The notes beneath the pieces are model-generated. The model saw only the letters and a program-made list of their open reading frames with translations, was not told the origin of the DNA and made no database searches. From Methylumidiphilus sp963753955 (GTDB lineage Bacteria; Pseudomonadota; Gammaproteobacteria; Methylococcales; Methylococcaceae), in assembly GCA_963753955.1 (NCBI GenBank), contig CAVWEM010000003.1, positions 248,001 to 312,000 on the forward strand: 64,000 nucleotides of DNA, in the 5' to 3' direction. Positions 38,059 through 47,465 of the stretch are shown piece after piece; positions within the stretch are counted from its first letter, which is position 1, and the number at the start of each line of letters is the position of its first letter. Both the position numbers and the translations under genes were made by a program.

Positions 38059-38180
38059 GCCCTTCGGCTATGCTCAGGAGCGCCTTGTCGAACCATGAAC
38101 GGCTTAAGTTCCAAGTAGTTGGATTTTTCCGTCCACCCTTTCGACAAGCTCAGGGCGAACGGAAAAATCCTTAAATTAAT
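38025..38180. repeat. Two nested palindromic repeats at the end of mtfA
   Basis: Two inverted repeats follow each other: 'CTTAAGCCGTTC' (near 38040) with 'GAACGGCTTAAG' (near 38098), and 'GGATTTTTCCGT' (near 38120) with 'ACGGAAAAATCC' (near 38158). They resemble the borders of the long repeats at 14761 and 15763. The first invades the mtfA reading frame. Confidence 0.75.
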
Positions 38181-38189
38181 GGTTTTGAT

Positions 38190-38298
38190 GGTACGGCATG
38201 GGGTGGCATGACACAACAAAAAACCCGCGAAGCCTTGTGGCTTGCGGGTTTTGATGCGTCCTGAGACGGCTTGAAATCGCTATTTGGTGCGAGGAGAG
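38190..38298. other. Left attachment region (att) of the tRNA-Leu island
   Basis: Direct repeat of 51925-52034, about 85-90 percent identical by eye. It includes the terminator-like 'AAACCCGCGAAGCCTTGTGG...TGCGGGTTTT' and ends in 'TTGGTGCGAGGAGAG', a copy with one base missing of the 3' end of the tRNA-Leu gene. It marks the far end of the integrated element. Confidence 0.82.
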
Positions 38299-38362
38299 TA
38301 ATCGAATTGTTCCTTGAAGGCCGCGCTGCGCCTATGTTCTGAAAATTGCTAATCATCGCATA

Positions 38363-38379
38363 CCGTCAAATGTACCGTC
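38363..38379. promoter_or_regulatory. Candidate integrase arm-type site, left end
   Basis: CCGTCAAATGTACCGTC, nearly identical to CCGTCAAATGTGCCGTC at 51889-51905 just inside the other end. Direct CCGTC pairs near both ends suggest recombinase arm-binding sites. 38299-38620 contains no supported gene. Confidence 0.5.
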
Positions 38380-38620
38380 ACCGGAACGCCGCTTGCCGAT
38401 TTTTGGGGTGTTTTTCGGCCTGTCCTGGCTGGCTGGCCCATGGCTCCCGGATGGTCGGCTTTTGCATTTCGCCGGGAGCGAGGTGGCGGCGATGGTATGA
38501 AACTTTTTCGCCGTTTGATTTAATGACGCTCAAGAACCCACGCTTAATCTCGTTTGGTTCATTTTCGCCATGTGAAACAGCCTTTCATGCCCCCAGACAG
38601 TTTTTAAAGCGAGGTCGCCA

Positions 38621-38812
38621 ATGGCCGTGATTTACCGTATCAAATCATTTTGTGGGTGGTTGTGCTTGCTGGGTTTCTTCTGGTTTCTTTCCGGGGCGCA
38701 TTCCTACGCCTTCATGTTGTGGATGGTCTGGGTACCCTTTTTGGGCTGGCTGTTGCTGGGAACGCCGCTCCGTGCCATCGTGCTGGGCATTTTGGCCGGG
38801 TTGAAGACGTAA
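38621..38812 (+). CDS. Small hydrophobic membrane protein (island)
   Basis: A 63-residue protein with GAGG at good distance before ATG 38621. Two hydrophobic stretches: 'WLCLLGFFWFLSGAHSYAFMLWMVWVPFLGWLLLG' and 'AIVLGILAGL'. No family is recognised. It is the only rightward gene in this part of the island and lies next to the end of the restriction-modification gene. Confidence 0.5.
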   Translation: MAVIYRIKSFCGWLCLLGFFWFLSGAHSYAFMLWMVWVPFLGWLLLGTPLRAIVLGILAGLKT

Positions 38813-38879
38813 CCCCGTAGCGTTTCCGGCGTTTGCCTGGCAGGCGCGGCACTCAAGCCGGTGATGGCCGGATTGGCGG

Positions 38880-41781
38880 TCAAGCCCTTTGCCGGTTGAG
38901 TTCTAGCAGGCGGCTTAGGATTTCTTCGTCTGGCATGGCGGGGGTGTAGTCTGCCCAGCCGTAGGCGTCGGCCACGGCCTTATCTAGGGTCTTGTGGGCG
39001 TTGTCCAGCCAGGCGGGGCGCTGGTTGTAAGAGGTTGGTCAGTGTGCGCTTTTTCAAGTCGGCTTCATGGCCGGGCTTGGGGATTATCCGGTCTGGATAA
39101 GCCACCCTCTCCCCCGGCCCCTCTCCCAAAGGGAGAGGGGGGATAATTTCCGGCACTCGCTCCACCCATTCCGGGGGATTCAGCCAGTTTTCCCGCAATT
39201 CATTCAAGCGCCTTGCCGCTTCCGCGATGGCCGGAAAGCGGGTGTCCGGGTCGGGGTCGGTCAAGACGCCCACGGGGAAGGGGAAGGTTTCAAAAGTGGT
39301 GGTGGGGGTGTAGCGCGGATCGTTGCCTTTGCCTAGCCATGTGCAAGTGCGCAAAGCCCAAAGCTCATGGAAGCGGGAATGTAGAACGGCAAAGGTGGCG
39401 TTGTCTGAACGGGCGATAACATCAAGCAAATTCATTGCCATTGTAGGTGATGACCGCCAAGCGAAAACTCTATGTTTTGAAACTATCGGCGTGACAATGA
39501 AGCGTGAACAGTAGGAAATAGCCCTTCGCATTTCAGGGCGAGTTCGTTGGAACAGCCACCATTCTTCACGGGTTTTACGTTCCCTATCCTTTTCCCGTTC
39601 TGGTTTCACATTGACAAGCACATGATTAAACGGTTTTTCAAACAATGCCGCTTCGGCTTCGCTCATTCCGGTAAAATCAATTATCCAAGTATCGGAAGAT
39701 CGCCGGACTACATCAATAGCGTTAATCCATGGGCGAAGAATATCACTATTAGGACGGCAATTCGGATTGCCACTGACTTCAAGCCAGTCACGGGCAATAT
39801 TTCCGGGAATATCGAATTTACCGTATTTTTTGATTCCCTCAAAACAAACACCAGAATTTTCCATGAGCCGTTTTGTTTGGGTTAAATCTAAGCTTCCGGC
39901 ATTTTCTGTATTCGTGCTTAAATCAGAATAGATTTCATGCGCTGGCTTTCCATCTAATACAATCGGTAAATTTTCCCCCTTGCCCACAAATCCAACTAGG
40001 CTAACCCTTACCGCCGCGCCTTCGTTTATCCATGGTTCATCGCCCCAGGCGTGGAATATCCGCCCGGTTTCGTTGATGCGCTCCAATACTTTGCGATTCG
40101 CGCCGCCCCTTATGCTGTTAGTGGCAACCAGCCCGGCCCGCTTCGCCTTGCCGGTTTCGATGTGCGCCCGCGCCTTCTCGAACCAGTAGCAAACCAAATC
40201 CGCGCCGCCCGGTAGGCGGCCTTGATAGCAGGCGCGTAGGGTTTGGGTGTATTCCTCGCCCAATCCGCCTAACAGCTTGGAACCGCCCAAAAACGGCGGA
40301 TTGCCTATGATGACATCCGCTTCCGGCCATTGCGCTTCCTCTGCCCTCACCCCCGGCCCCTCTCCCGCTAGGAGAGGGGGGAAAGACAACAGCGCATCGC
40401 GTTGTTCGATGGTGTCCAGCGGGCGCAACACCGGGTTTCTGTTCAGGTCTAGCCCGTGTTGGAGCATCCATTGGATTTCGCCTATCCAGACAGTCACCCG
40501 CGCCAATTCCGCCGCGTAGGGGTTTAGCTCTAGCCCATGGACGGCTTCCGGCCCGACGCTGGGAAACTGGCGGGGAAGCCCCAAGGTTTCGGCCTCCAGA
40601 ATAGTTTGGTGTTCCAAGTCTTTGAGGGTCTGCAAGGCCAGATAGAGGAAATTGCCGGAACCGCAAGCGGGGTCTAACACACGGAACAGCCGCAGGCGTT
40701 CCAGGAAGCCGACATAGGCTTTTTGCGCCTTGGCGCGGCCTTTGGTCTTGTCCTTCTGGATCTCCGCCTTGACGGCCTCCCATTCGGCTAGAAGGGGTTC
40801 GCGGATGACCGGGTTTATCAGCCGCATGATGGAATCCCGGTCGGTGTAGTGCGCCCCCAATTGGGAACGCTTGGCCGGGTCGAGGCCGCGCTCAAACAAT
40901 GTGCCGAAAATGGCCGGTTCGATGTCGCTCCAATCCAGCTTGGACAGGGCAAGCAGTTGCTTGAATTCGCCGCCGTCCAGGGGCAGGGTGTCGCCGTCGT
41001 TGAACAGCCCGCCGTTGAACCAGTCGATGACTTCCACGCCAAACGCGCCGCCCTTGGCCATGGCCTCAAACAAGCCTTTCAGCAGGGTTTCCCCGTGCTG
41101 GGGGGCTTTGGCCGCGCCTTCCAACAGGCGGGAAAACAGTTGCTTGGGCAACAGGTCGCAATCTTCCGCGAACAGGCAGAACAGCAGGCGGTTGAGGAAA
41201 TGGGCGACGCGGTGCGGCTCAAAGCCGCGCCCGTGCAAGCCTTGGGCAAGCGCGGTGAAGCGCCGCGCCGCGTCTTGGGTCAGGCTTTCGCGGGTAACGC
41301 CTGGGTGTAGGCGGTCGGGTTCTGTGAACGCCCATTTCAGCTTTTGGCGGGCTTCCGGCTTGGCGAGGTCTTCCAGGGTGATAACGTGTGTTTGCTGTAC
41401 CGCGTTGGTGAAGGCGGTATGTATCACGATGGTATCCAGGTCGCAGACGATCAGCAGCGGGGGCGATTGCAAGGCCAGGGCGTAGCCTTGCAACTGCTTC
41501 AACGCGGCTTGCAGGTTCTTACCCTTGCCCTTGTATTCCCAGCCGAAACAGCCCTTTTTCCACACATCGGCCCAACCCTGTCCTGAGCGTGGCCGAAGGG
41601 CGTCGCCGCCGCCGGTCTTGGCCGCGCCCTTCTCGAAGCAATACCACACGCCCGCCGGGTCGGCCTCGTTGGGGGTCGGTTCGCCCAACAGGCGGCACAA
41701 ATCAATGAAATGCTCTTGGCTCGCGGATCTTTCCTTGGTGCTGGCGTCTTGCCATTTCTTGATGAAGGCTTCCGGGGTCAT
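38880..41781 (-). pseudogene. MmeI-like type II restriction-modification protein, C-terminal frameshift
   Basis: Single-chain restriction and methylation enzyme. An N-terminal nuclease-like part has 'WEYKGK' (E82, K84). A helical linker follows, then an adenine methyltransferase domain with motif I 'DPACGSGNFLY' (370-380) and motif IV 'NPPF' (494-497), and a target-recognition region. One extra base near 39029 shifts the last residues. Removing it restores 'NLYNQRPAWLDNAHKTLDKAVADAYGWADY...' and the stop at 38880, 966 aa in total; as written, translation ends at 38980. The start ATG 41781 follows AAGGA. Three in-frame insertions of palindromic repeats lie at about residues 60-68, 468-482 and 880-893. 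Confidence 0.85.
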
Positions 41782-42017
41782 GGGTTCCTTGGGTGGGTGG
41801 GCGTTTGCGGGGTGTCCCGGCGCAAGCGGGCGGGGGTTTTGGGGCATCATGATAGTGCATCCGTCCGCTGCGAAGACCGCAACCATTGCCGGCCAGGATC
41901 ATCCAGGGCGGGGGCAACGCTCGGGAAAATCCCAAGCCGTCCCCGTGGTGGCCGTCTGGCGCTTCCGGCGCGGCAGTGGCCGGGATGGCAGGCATGATGC
42001 CCGCCGTCCGGCAGTCG

Positions 42018-42311
42018 TCAAGGGTTTGGCTTCCTCGAAAACAGAGCCGTAAAGCGTTGAAAGGATTTGGCAAGCCCCCGTTTCAGGCTCACGGGAGGGG
42101 GTGTCCATCTGCAAACAATGCACGGCATATCTAGCCAAAACGTTGCTTCACTGGGGCATTGATCGGCTTTTTCTGTGCCGCCCAGGTCATCGCCTTGATG
42201 CTGTTCCCGCTTTTGCCTCCATTGCTTCAATTCCTCATCAGTGTAAAGCCAGGCCGGGGGGTCTAGGTAGCGAGGTTCCGGCTTGCTTGGGGGTGTGGCG
42301 GGCTTCGTCAT
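42018..42311 (-). CDS. Small hypothetical protein (island)
   Basis: A 97-residue protein with AAGGA six bases before its ATG at 42311. Pro-rich N-terminus ('TKPATPPSKPEPRYLDPPAWLYTDEELKQWRQKREQH'), the rest looks less protein-like and may have been altered by a junction. No family is recognised. It precedes the MmeI-like gene on the same strand. Confidence 0.45.
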   Translation of the reverse strand: MTKPATPPSKPEPRYLDPPAWLYTDEELKQWRQKREQHQGDDLGGTEKADQCPSEATFWLDMPCIVCRWTPPPVSLKRGLAKSFQRFTALFSRKPNP

Positions 42312-42519
42312 GGTTGATCCTTGAGGGTGGCAATAGTGGACAGGGCGGAATCTTAGCGTTTTTTGGGGTGTTTTCTTGCGAAACCTCCCGTTTTTATCGG
42401 GTATTTTCGCCCAACCGCCACTTTTTCTACGGTGTTTTTATAATCTTTTCAATGAGTTATCCGTTTCTATCCCGTCAAGCAGGACACAGCACACGCGCAG
42501 AATACCTCTCAACATATGT

Positions 42520-42780
42520 TGCGGGAGTGGGGAAAGTGGGGAAATCGGCTGTAGCCCACGGCTGGCGCGGCCTGCAAGCTCCCCACCACGTTTTTTTAGT
42601 GGGGAATCTCCCCACTCGAAGCGGGGAGCGATGGCGTGTTGATCATTCGCGGCCTTCCCGGCCTTAAGTCTTGCTCCCCACTCAAGTGGGGAATTTCCCC
42701 ACTTGTTTTTGATGAGTGGGGAGCGTGAAAGCCTTATGGGGCAAGGCTTCAAGCTCTATTTCCCCACTCTCCCCACTTAA
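42520..42780. other. Iteron-like array, possible replication origin of the island
   Basis: The octamer AGTGGGGA and its complement TCCCCACT occur about ten times in 260 bases, several as inverted pairs (for example around 42600-42620 and 42670-42705). It lies directly after the helicase gene, a place where phage-satellite origins are often found. 42312-42519 has no supported gene. Confidence 0.55.
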
Positions 42781-42785
42781 AACAA

Positions 42786-44978
42786 TCATCCATCCTCTAT
42801 AGTTTTCCTGCTCATCACATAGACGCGGCGGGAAACCCCGGCAATCGTGCGCTTGGGACTCATGCGAACCTTGCCCGCCTCCTTCTGCACGTCCAGCAAT
42901 TTCCCTTGCTCATACATCCGTATCCATAGGCTTCGTTGGGTAATGGCTAGATTTTCGCCCGTGGCCTTTGCCAATTCCTGAACCGCCGCAAAGGCCGCGT
43001 TGCCGTCCACATAGACGCGCACGGCATCGACCCAGCCTATCCGCTCCCCTTGGGGCTTTTTGATGTCCGGCGCTCCCTCTTGCCCGCCTGGAAGGGTTCG
43101 CCAGCCCCAGAAGCTTGGATGCTCGGCGGGTGCGCCTTGCATGAGGGAGTCGGAAAAATGGCAAAGCCCAGCGTTCAAGCTTGACTTGAGGAACCCCAGA
43201 AATTGCAAGACCTCATCTTGATCGGCTTGAAGGTCGCCTTGCGCATAGATCATTTCCTTCAAGCTGTGCTGGCAAGCCTCGAACCGTTCCGCCCGGACTT
43301 CTTCGGCAATCGCCCCGGATGCCGTGGCGAACATGAAAAACATATCCAGCCCAACCAACAGGCTGGCGTAAACATCCGCCGCCCGTGCGTGTGCCTTGGC
43401 GAAGCCCTCTTGGATGGCATGATCGCGGAACGCCCGCAGAGCCGCAGGAAGCGCCGATTTGAAGCTATCCATATCCTTGGCCAGCCAACCCACAAAACCG
43501 CCCATAGCACGTTCCAGGGCGCCGGAACGGGCGGACTCTTGCAACTCGCTTAAGATGCCGTTGTCCACGTCCACCATGGAAAGCTCCACCAAGGCCAGCC
43601 GCGCCCGCAAGGAAGCCCCGCGCGGTATGTCCTCGCCGGTCGCCAGCACCAAGCCGCGTGGGTGGTAGGCCGCCCGCTGCTTCATGTCGGAGGTGCGCCG
43701 CCCGCGCCCCGATTGGTTGCCCACAGACCGGAACAGCCGGTCGGCTTTGACGTGCAACTTGTGCACGTCATTGGCCGCGCCGCGTGGCTTGAAGTCATCG
43801 ACCACGAACAGGCAATCCTTGGCCCCGTGGCCTTTGGCCTCTAGGTCGCTTTCGGTATCGTCCCAATTTGCGGGAAAGTTGCGGGCATTGAAGCCCCGGC
43901 CAAAGTGGGCCAAGGCCAAGGCTGCCGCTTCCGACTTGCGGGAACCCGTCTGCCCGGCCAGGAATACCCCGTGGTCTATCGGCGCGGCCTCGCCCAAGGG
44001 CGCACGGTAGACACTCGCCAGCAACACTAGCCCTAAGGCCGGGTTATGCCCGGAAATATCCAACAGGCGCAGGCTCGAACGAATATCCGCGCACGGGTCG
44101 CCGCCGCCGTCCGCCTCAAAGCAATAGCGCCGCATATTCCCCTCGCCCGCCCTTACCTCGATGTCGGCCAAGCATCCGCCCGCGCCAATCGCCCCGCCCC
44201 CATGCAGGAAAAGCCAGTCATTGCCCAGCTTGCGCCATCCGGTGTGGCCGTAGACCGTCCGCCGCTTCCCGCAAGGGACAAGCCCCTGTATCGCCGTGCG
44301 CAAGTGGTCTTTGATGGAACTCCCGGCATGGACTAAAGGCCGCGCCCCCCATTCGCTGGAAACCCATGTCATGCCCGGAAACTTCGACGCGGACACTTCG
44401 ACGGGCGGCAAGTGCGTTCCGTCATTCATGCGGCCTTCGATCAGGAACAGGGTTTCCGCTTCCGCGCCGTTGTCGTGGATGACTTCCTCGGTGATATTCG
44501 CCACAAAATTACACAGCGGCCGCCGCCCCTGGTCGTCTATCAGCCATAGCTGATTGCCTTTGATCTCATAGGGCAGGAATCCGGCATTCGACCGCCCCCT
44601 GCTTTGTGGATCGCCGCCGCCGTCCGGCAAACCTTCCCGCAGCGCATCAAGGGAAACGCCCGCCTTTTTGGCAATCTGCTTAAAAAGGTTTTCCCTGGAA
44701 ACCCGCCGTAGAGTGGACTTTTGGACTTCCGCCGCAAGCTCGTAAACCAGCTTGCCGAAATCATCGGTTTCGCTGATTTTCCGCTCAAAGGCTTCCCGCA
44801 TCGCATTTTCGGCGGTCAGATCGACCACATTAGCGCCGCCTTGTCCGCCGGTCGGCTGGGTTGCGCCTGGCTTGCCGTTGCCGGGTTTGCGGGTGGCTTT
44901 GCCGCTTGCCTTGCCGGGTTTCGCGGGTTTGGCGGTGTCCACCAAGGTCTTGATGTCGCCGGGTTCTCTGTCATCCAT
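42786..44978 (-). CDS. DUF927 helicase-like replication protein (island)
   Basis: A 730-residue protein starting at ATG 44978 ('MDDREPGDIKTLVDTAKPAK'), 8 bases inside the primase gene. The first 100 residues are Pro/Ala/Lys-rich. The DUF927 domain follows, with Walker A 'FLAGQTGSRKSEAAALALAHFG' and Walker B 'KDCLFVVDDFKP' and the arginine-finger-like region 'SLRARLALVELSMV'. DUF927 proteins are superfamily 3/AAA-type helicases of mobile elements and usually follow Toprim primases. Together they could drive autonomous replication of the excised element. Confidence 0.88.
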   Translation of the reverse strand: MDDREPGDIKTLVDTAKPAKPGKASGKATRKPGNGKPGATQPTGGQGGANVVDLTAENAMREAFERKISETDDFGKLVYELAAEVQKSTLRRVSRENLFKQIAKKAGVSLDALREGLPDGGGDPQSRGRSNAGFLPYEIKGNQLWLIDDQGRRPLCNFVANITEEVIHDNGAEAETLFLIEGRMNDGTHLPPVEVSASKFPGMTWVSSEWGARPLVHAGSSIKDHLRTAIQGLVPCGKRRTVYGHTGWRKLGNDWLFLHGGGAIGAGGCLADIEVRAGEGNMRRYCFEADGGGDPCADIRSSLRLLDISGHNPALGLVLLASVYRAPLGEAAPIDHGVFLAGQTGSRKSEAAALALAHFGRGFNARNFPANWDDTESDLEAKGHGAKDCLFVVDDFKPRGAANDVHKLHVKADRLFRSVGNQSGRGRRTSDMKQRAAYHPRGLVLATGEDIPRGASLRARLALVELSMVDVDNGILSELQESARSGALERAMGGFVGWLAKDMDSFKSALPAALRAFRDHAIQEGFAKAHARAADVYASLLVGLDMFFMFATASGAIAEEVRAERFEACQHSLKEMIYAQGDLQADQDEVLQFLGFLKSSLNAGLCHFSDSLMQGAPAEHPSFWGWRTLPGGQEGAPDIKKPQGERIGWVDAVRVYVDGNAAFAAVQELAKATGENLAITQRSLWIRMYEQGKLLDVQKEAGKVRMSPKRTIAGVSRRVYVMSRKTIEDG

Positions 44979-46014
44979 GGCCGCTCTCCCGCAGCATCGC
45001 CGCATAGTCGTTGAAATCCGCGCCCTCGACCGGGGCCAAGGCCACGAAGCCCCCCACCAAGCCCGCCGCCTGTTCGGCCTTCTCTTGGCCCGCTCGTCGG
45101 CCTTTTTTGTCCGGCTCGTCGTTGTCGGCACAAACTACAATCCGCGCATCAGGCAACAGCCCGCGCACGGTTTGCGCCACATCCGGAAGGTTCCCCGCAT
45201 CGAAGCACACAAAGACGCGGTAGCCCGTGGCTTCGTGGATCGTCGCCGCCGTCGCGTAGCCCTCGGCTAGACAAACGGTTTCCGTCCGTTGGCCTAGCCA
45301 ATGGAACAGCCCGCGCTTGCGCCCGCCGCCTAGAAAATCCTTGTCCCTTTCCAGTTCCGGGCTAGGCGCTTGGAAGATGGCTTGCAGGTTCCAGATAGCG
45401 CCGCTTGCGTCCTTCATTGGCACCAGCAAAACGCCCGGAACTCGGACGGTGATAAGTTCCCCGGCCTCGTCATAAACCCGCCGCTCCCACATGGGGCAAA
45501 AGCGCAGGCCATGGACGCCTACGCCCTTGCGCACAAGGTAGGGATGGGCAGGGCTGGCAGGCTTTGAACGCCGCCACAATATCCCCGCCCATCTCGCCGT
45601 CTTGCCATGTTTCTCGGCTATCTGCCTGTCCCGCTCGGCTCGTTTCGCCTCGGACTCCCGCCGCCGCCGTTCCCGTTCAACAGGATCAAGCGGGGCTTGG
45701 CCGTTCGGGAACCACGCCCCGGAAAGGTCGCGCTTAAAGTCTTGGTATTGGACGTTTTGCGGCTCGTCCAGGTGGACGCAATACCGGAAAGGCGCGGCCC
45801 CTCGTTTGTCTTCATCAGTGCCTAGCCCATGCCAAAGCCCATCGGCCTTTAGATCGCCCCGCAAGTCCAGTCCGTAGGCTGCTTGGATGTGGCCGCTAAA
45901 CTCTTCCAGACAGGCCGAAATGTCGGCATAATGCGCCCGTCCTCGGTCAGATATGCCAGCCCTCGAAGGCCCGCCAGCCTTCGGGGGCTTTTGCGTTTCA
46001 TGGGTGCCGTTCAT
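44971..46014 (-). CDS. Toprim-domain primase (island)
   Basis: A 347-residue primase-like protein. N-terminal region 'YADISACLEEFSGHIQAAYGLDLRGDLKADGLWHGLGTDEDKRGAAPFRYCVH' resembles primase zinc-binding or origin-recognition parts of P4-like elements. The Toprim core is 'ETVCLAEGYATAATIHEATGYRVFVCFDAGNL' and 'ARIVVCADNDEPDKKGRRAGQEKAEQAA' with the metal-binding Glu and DxD. Four-base overlap with the gene upstream and 8 bases with the helicase, so translation is coupled. Confidence 0.9.
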   Translation of the reverse strand: MNGTHETQKPPKAGGPSRAGISDRGRAHYADISACLEEFSGHIQAAYGLDLRGDLKADGLWHGLGTDEDKRGAAPFRYCVHLDEPQNVQYQDFKRDLSGAWFPNGQAPLDPVERERRRRESEAKRAERDRQIAEKHGKTARWAGILWRRSKPASPAHPYLVRKGVGVHGLRFCPMWERRVYDEAGELITVRVPGVLLVPMKDASGAIWNLQAIFQAPSPELERDKDFLGGGRKRGLFHWLGQRTETVCLAEGYATAATIHEATGYRVFVCFDAGNLPDVAQTVRGLLPDARIVVCADNDEPDKKGRRAGQEKAEQAAGLVGGFVALAPVEGADFNDYAAMLRESGHG

Positions 46015-46448
46015 GGCGCTTCCTCCCCGCCTTGCGGCTCAAGCAATGGCCGCCCACGTTCCAAGGTCTGGCGCAATTCCTCTAGGGCTTGCACCGAATC
46101 GCCTAGGTTCTTGACCAGCCAGCCAATCGCCTGGAGCGTGTGGGCCGGGATTGGCAGGCTTGGGTTTTGCGCCGCGTTTACCAGCAAGTCGCCAATGGCC
46201 GCCAGCCCGTCAAGCGCAACCGTCCGGGCCGTCTCGGTGTGGGCTTGCAGGCAGAAAAGGTTTTCGCCGTCTGTGTTGAAGCGTGGCCGTCCTTCCGTCC
46301 CGCCGGTGCCGTGAAGCTTGCCGACAGCATCGAGCAACGCCGCCAGGGCGCTTTTGTTGTCGGACGGAGGGGCTAGGTAGGGGGTGAAGCCGAAAGGCTC
46401 TTTGTTGGCGGGATTTGGGCGGTTGTCGCCCGCGTGTTGGGTTTTCAT
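46011..46448 (-). CDS. Hypothetical phage/island protein
   Basis: A 145-residue helical protein starting at ATG 46448 ('MKTQHAGDNRPNPANKEPFGFTPYLAPPSDNKSALAALLDAVGKLHG'). The second half is leucine-rich ('LDGLAAIGDLLVNAAQNPSLPIPAHTLQAIGWLVKNLGDSVQALEELRQTLER'). No family is recognised; the location in front of the primase fits accessory replication or regulatory proteins of such elements. Overlaps the primase start (ATGA). Confidence 0.65.
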   Translation of the reverse strand: MKTQHAGDNRPNPANKEPFGFTPYLAPPSDNKSALAALLDAVGKLHGTGGTEGRPRFNTDGENLFCLQAHTETARTVALDGLAAIGDLLVNAAQNPSLPIPAHTLQAIGWLVKNLGDSVQALEELRQTLERGRPLLEPQGGEEAP

Positions 46449-46459
46449 GGCAGTTGCTC

Positions 46460-46750
46460 CTAATCGTGTTTCGATTGAAGCGCCGCCCAAAAGGGGAGGC
46501 GCAAGGGTTCAACTACCGTCGCTAAACGGCCCCGGTTATTCGTGCGGTTGCCCGCCTTAGTTCCCGGTGTAGACCTTGCACCAATTCTGGAAACTTGGTG
46601 TGTGCCGGTTCCTGCCTTGTGGGGTAGTGGCCCACGTTGCCGGAATCCGGGCATAAAAAATCCGCAAATCTTACGGGGTGCGGTGTTCCCGTTAGCGATA
46701 GTAGTGCGGCCATTGTGCGGCCTGGTGGCCGGAGTGGTCAAGGTCTTCAT
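46460..46750 (-). CDS. Ash-like phage small protein (tentative)
   Basis: A 96-residue basic protein. 'KICGFFMPGFRQRGPLPHKAGTG' and 'PLRLPFWAALQSKH' resemble, from memory, the Ash/host-inhibition-like proteins encoded beside P4-type primases ('GRPFWA' motif). Only a weak assignment. It lies 11 bases upstream of the next gene in the operon. Confidence 0.45.
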   Translation of the reverse strand: MKTLTTPATRPHNGRTTIANGNTAPRKICGFFMPGFRQRGPLPHKAGTGTHQVSRIGARSTPGTKAGNRTNNRGRLATVVEPLRLPFWAALQSKHD

Positions 46751-46758
46751 GCTGCCCC

Positions 46759-47187
46759 CTAATGCGAAACGCGCCTGCCTTTGCGGTTTTTGCGCTGTGA
46801 TCCCATGAAAATCCCTAACGAGTTGAGTTTTTCTAAGGATCTCTCCGCAAGCATTTCAGCCTCTCGCTTCGAGACTTTGTTTTGGGTTTGCTTGCACATG
46901 TATAAAACTGTCCCTCGCCTTATCCGCTTGGCAAACACCCTGGGAATATAAATCAATATCCCGTCGCAGAAAGGGACATGAATACAATCCGCTCCGCTGT
47001 CTAATTCGCTTTTGAGCTGCCCTATCTGCTCGCTGTCACAACCTAGCGCGGCAAGCGGGCTGTCCAAACAACTAAAAGGAGGTGCAAACAACCATGCAAA
47101 AATATCCACACATGGTGTTTCAGCATTAAGCTTGCCTTCCTGGTTTTGCCCGGAAATGTGTTTTTGATTCTCGGGTTTGGCGTTCAT
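46759..47187 (-). CDS. Hypothetical island protein
   Basis: A 142-residue protein starting at ATG 47187 with a G-rich site upstream, overlapping alpA by four bases. Middle part 'LKSELDSGADCIHVPFCDGILIYIPRVFAKRIRRGTVLYMCKQTQNKVSKREAEMLAERSLEKL' contains a basic stretch and a helix that could bind nucleic acid. Family not recognised. Confidence 0.6.
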   Translation of the reverse strand: MNAKPENQKHISGQNQEGKLNAETPCVDIFAWLFAPPFSCLDSPLAALGCDSEQIGQLKSELDSGADCIHVPFCDGILIYIPRVFAKRIRRGTVLYMCKQTQNKVSKREAEMLAERSLEKLNSLGIFMGSQRKNRKGRRVSH

Positions 47188-47465
47188 TGTTGGTTTCCCC
47201 CTTGCGCTTCGATCCATACGCGGATGTCCTCCACCCTGAAAGCCGTAGTCATCGGGCCAAGTTTAACCGGCGCGGGAAACTCCCCCGCCTTGATCTTGCG
47301 CCAAATGGATGAACTGCCCAAAGGGATTATGGGCGGAATAGGCGGGTTAGCCTTGGTGTCGCCAACAAGCTGCTTTAGGCGTAGGAAGCCGGTAGCGGGA
47401 AGGCTTGCTGATGCGGGGGCGGGGGTGGGTGGGTGTGTGGTTGTTTTGTTAGTGCGTGTTGCCAT
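47184..47465 (-). CDS. AlpA-family transcriptional regulator
   Basis: A 93-residue protein with a winged helix-turn-helix core 'FLRLKQLV...IPLGSSSIWRKIKAGEFPAPVKLGPMTTAFRVEDIRVWIEAQ', the AlpA pattern used by P4-like elements to control excision and integrase expression. The N-terminus is Thr/Pro-rich. First gene of the leftward replication operon, so it probably regulates or is regulated with it. 47466-47624 holds its promoter region. Confidence 0.88.
   Translation of the reverse strand: MATRTNKTTTHPPTPAPASASLPATGFLRLKQLVGDTKANPPIPPIIPLGSSSIWRKIKAGEFPAPVKLGPMTTAFRVEDIRVWIEAQGGNQQ

Noticed and set aside
38346..38630. 94-codon frame at the left end of the island
   Set aside because: Composition and lack of a ribosome site argue against coding; it overlaps the start signal of the gene at 38621.
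42101..42667. 188-codon rightward frame through the iteron region
   Set aside because: Half of it is antisense to the small gene 42018-42311 and half is the repeat array.
42520..42780. Possible CRISPR array from repeated CCCCAC/GTGGGG blocks
   Set aside because: Repeats are only about 8 bases, in both orientations and unevenly spaced; no spacer pattern and no cas genes.
44752..45270. 172-codon rightward frame opposite the primase-helicase junction
   Set aside because: Explained by high GC of the real leftward genes; no homology recognised.
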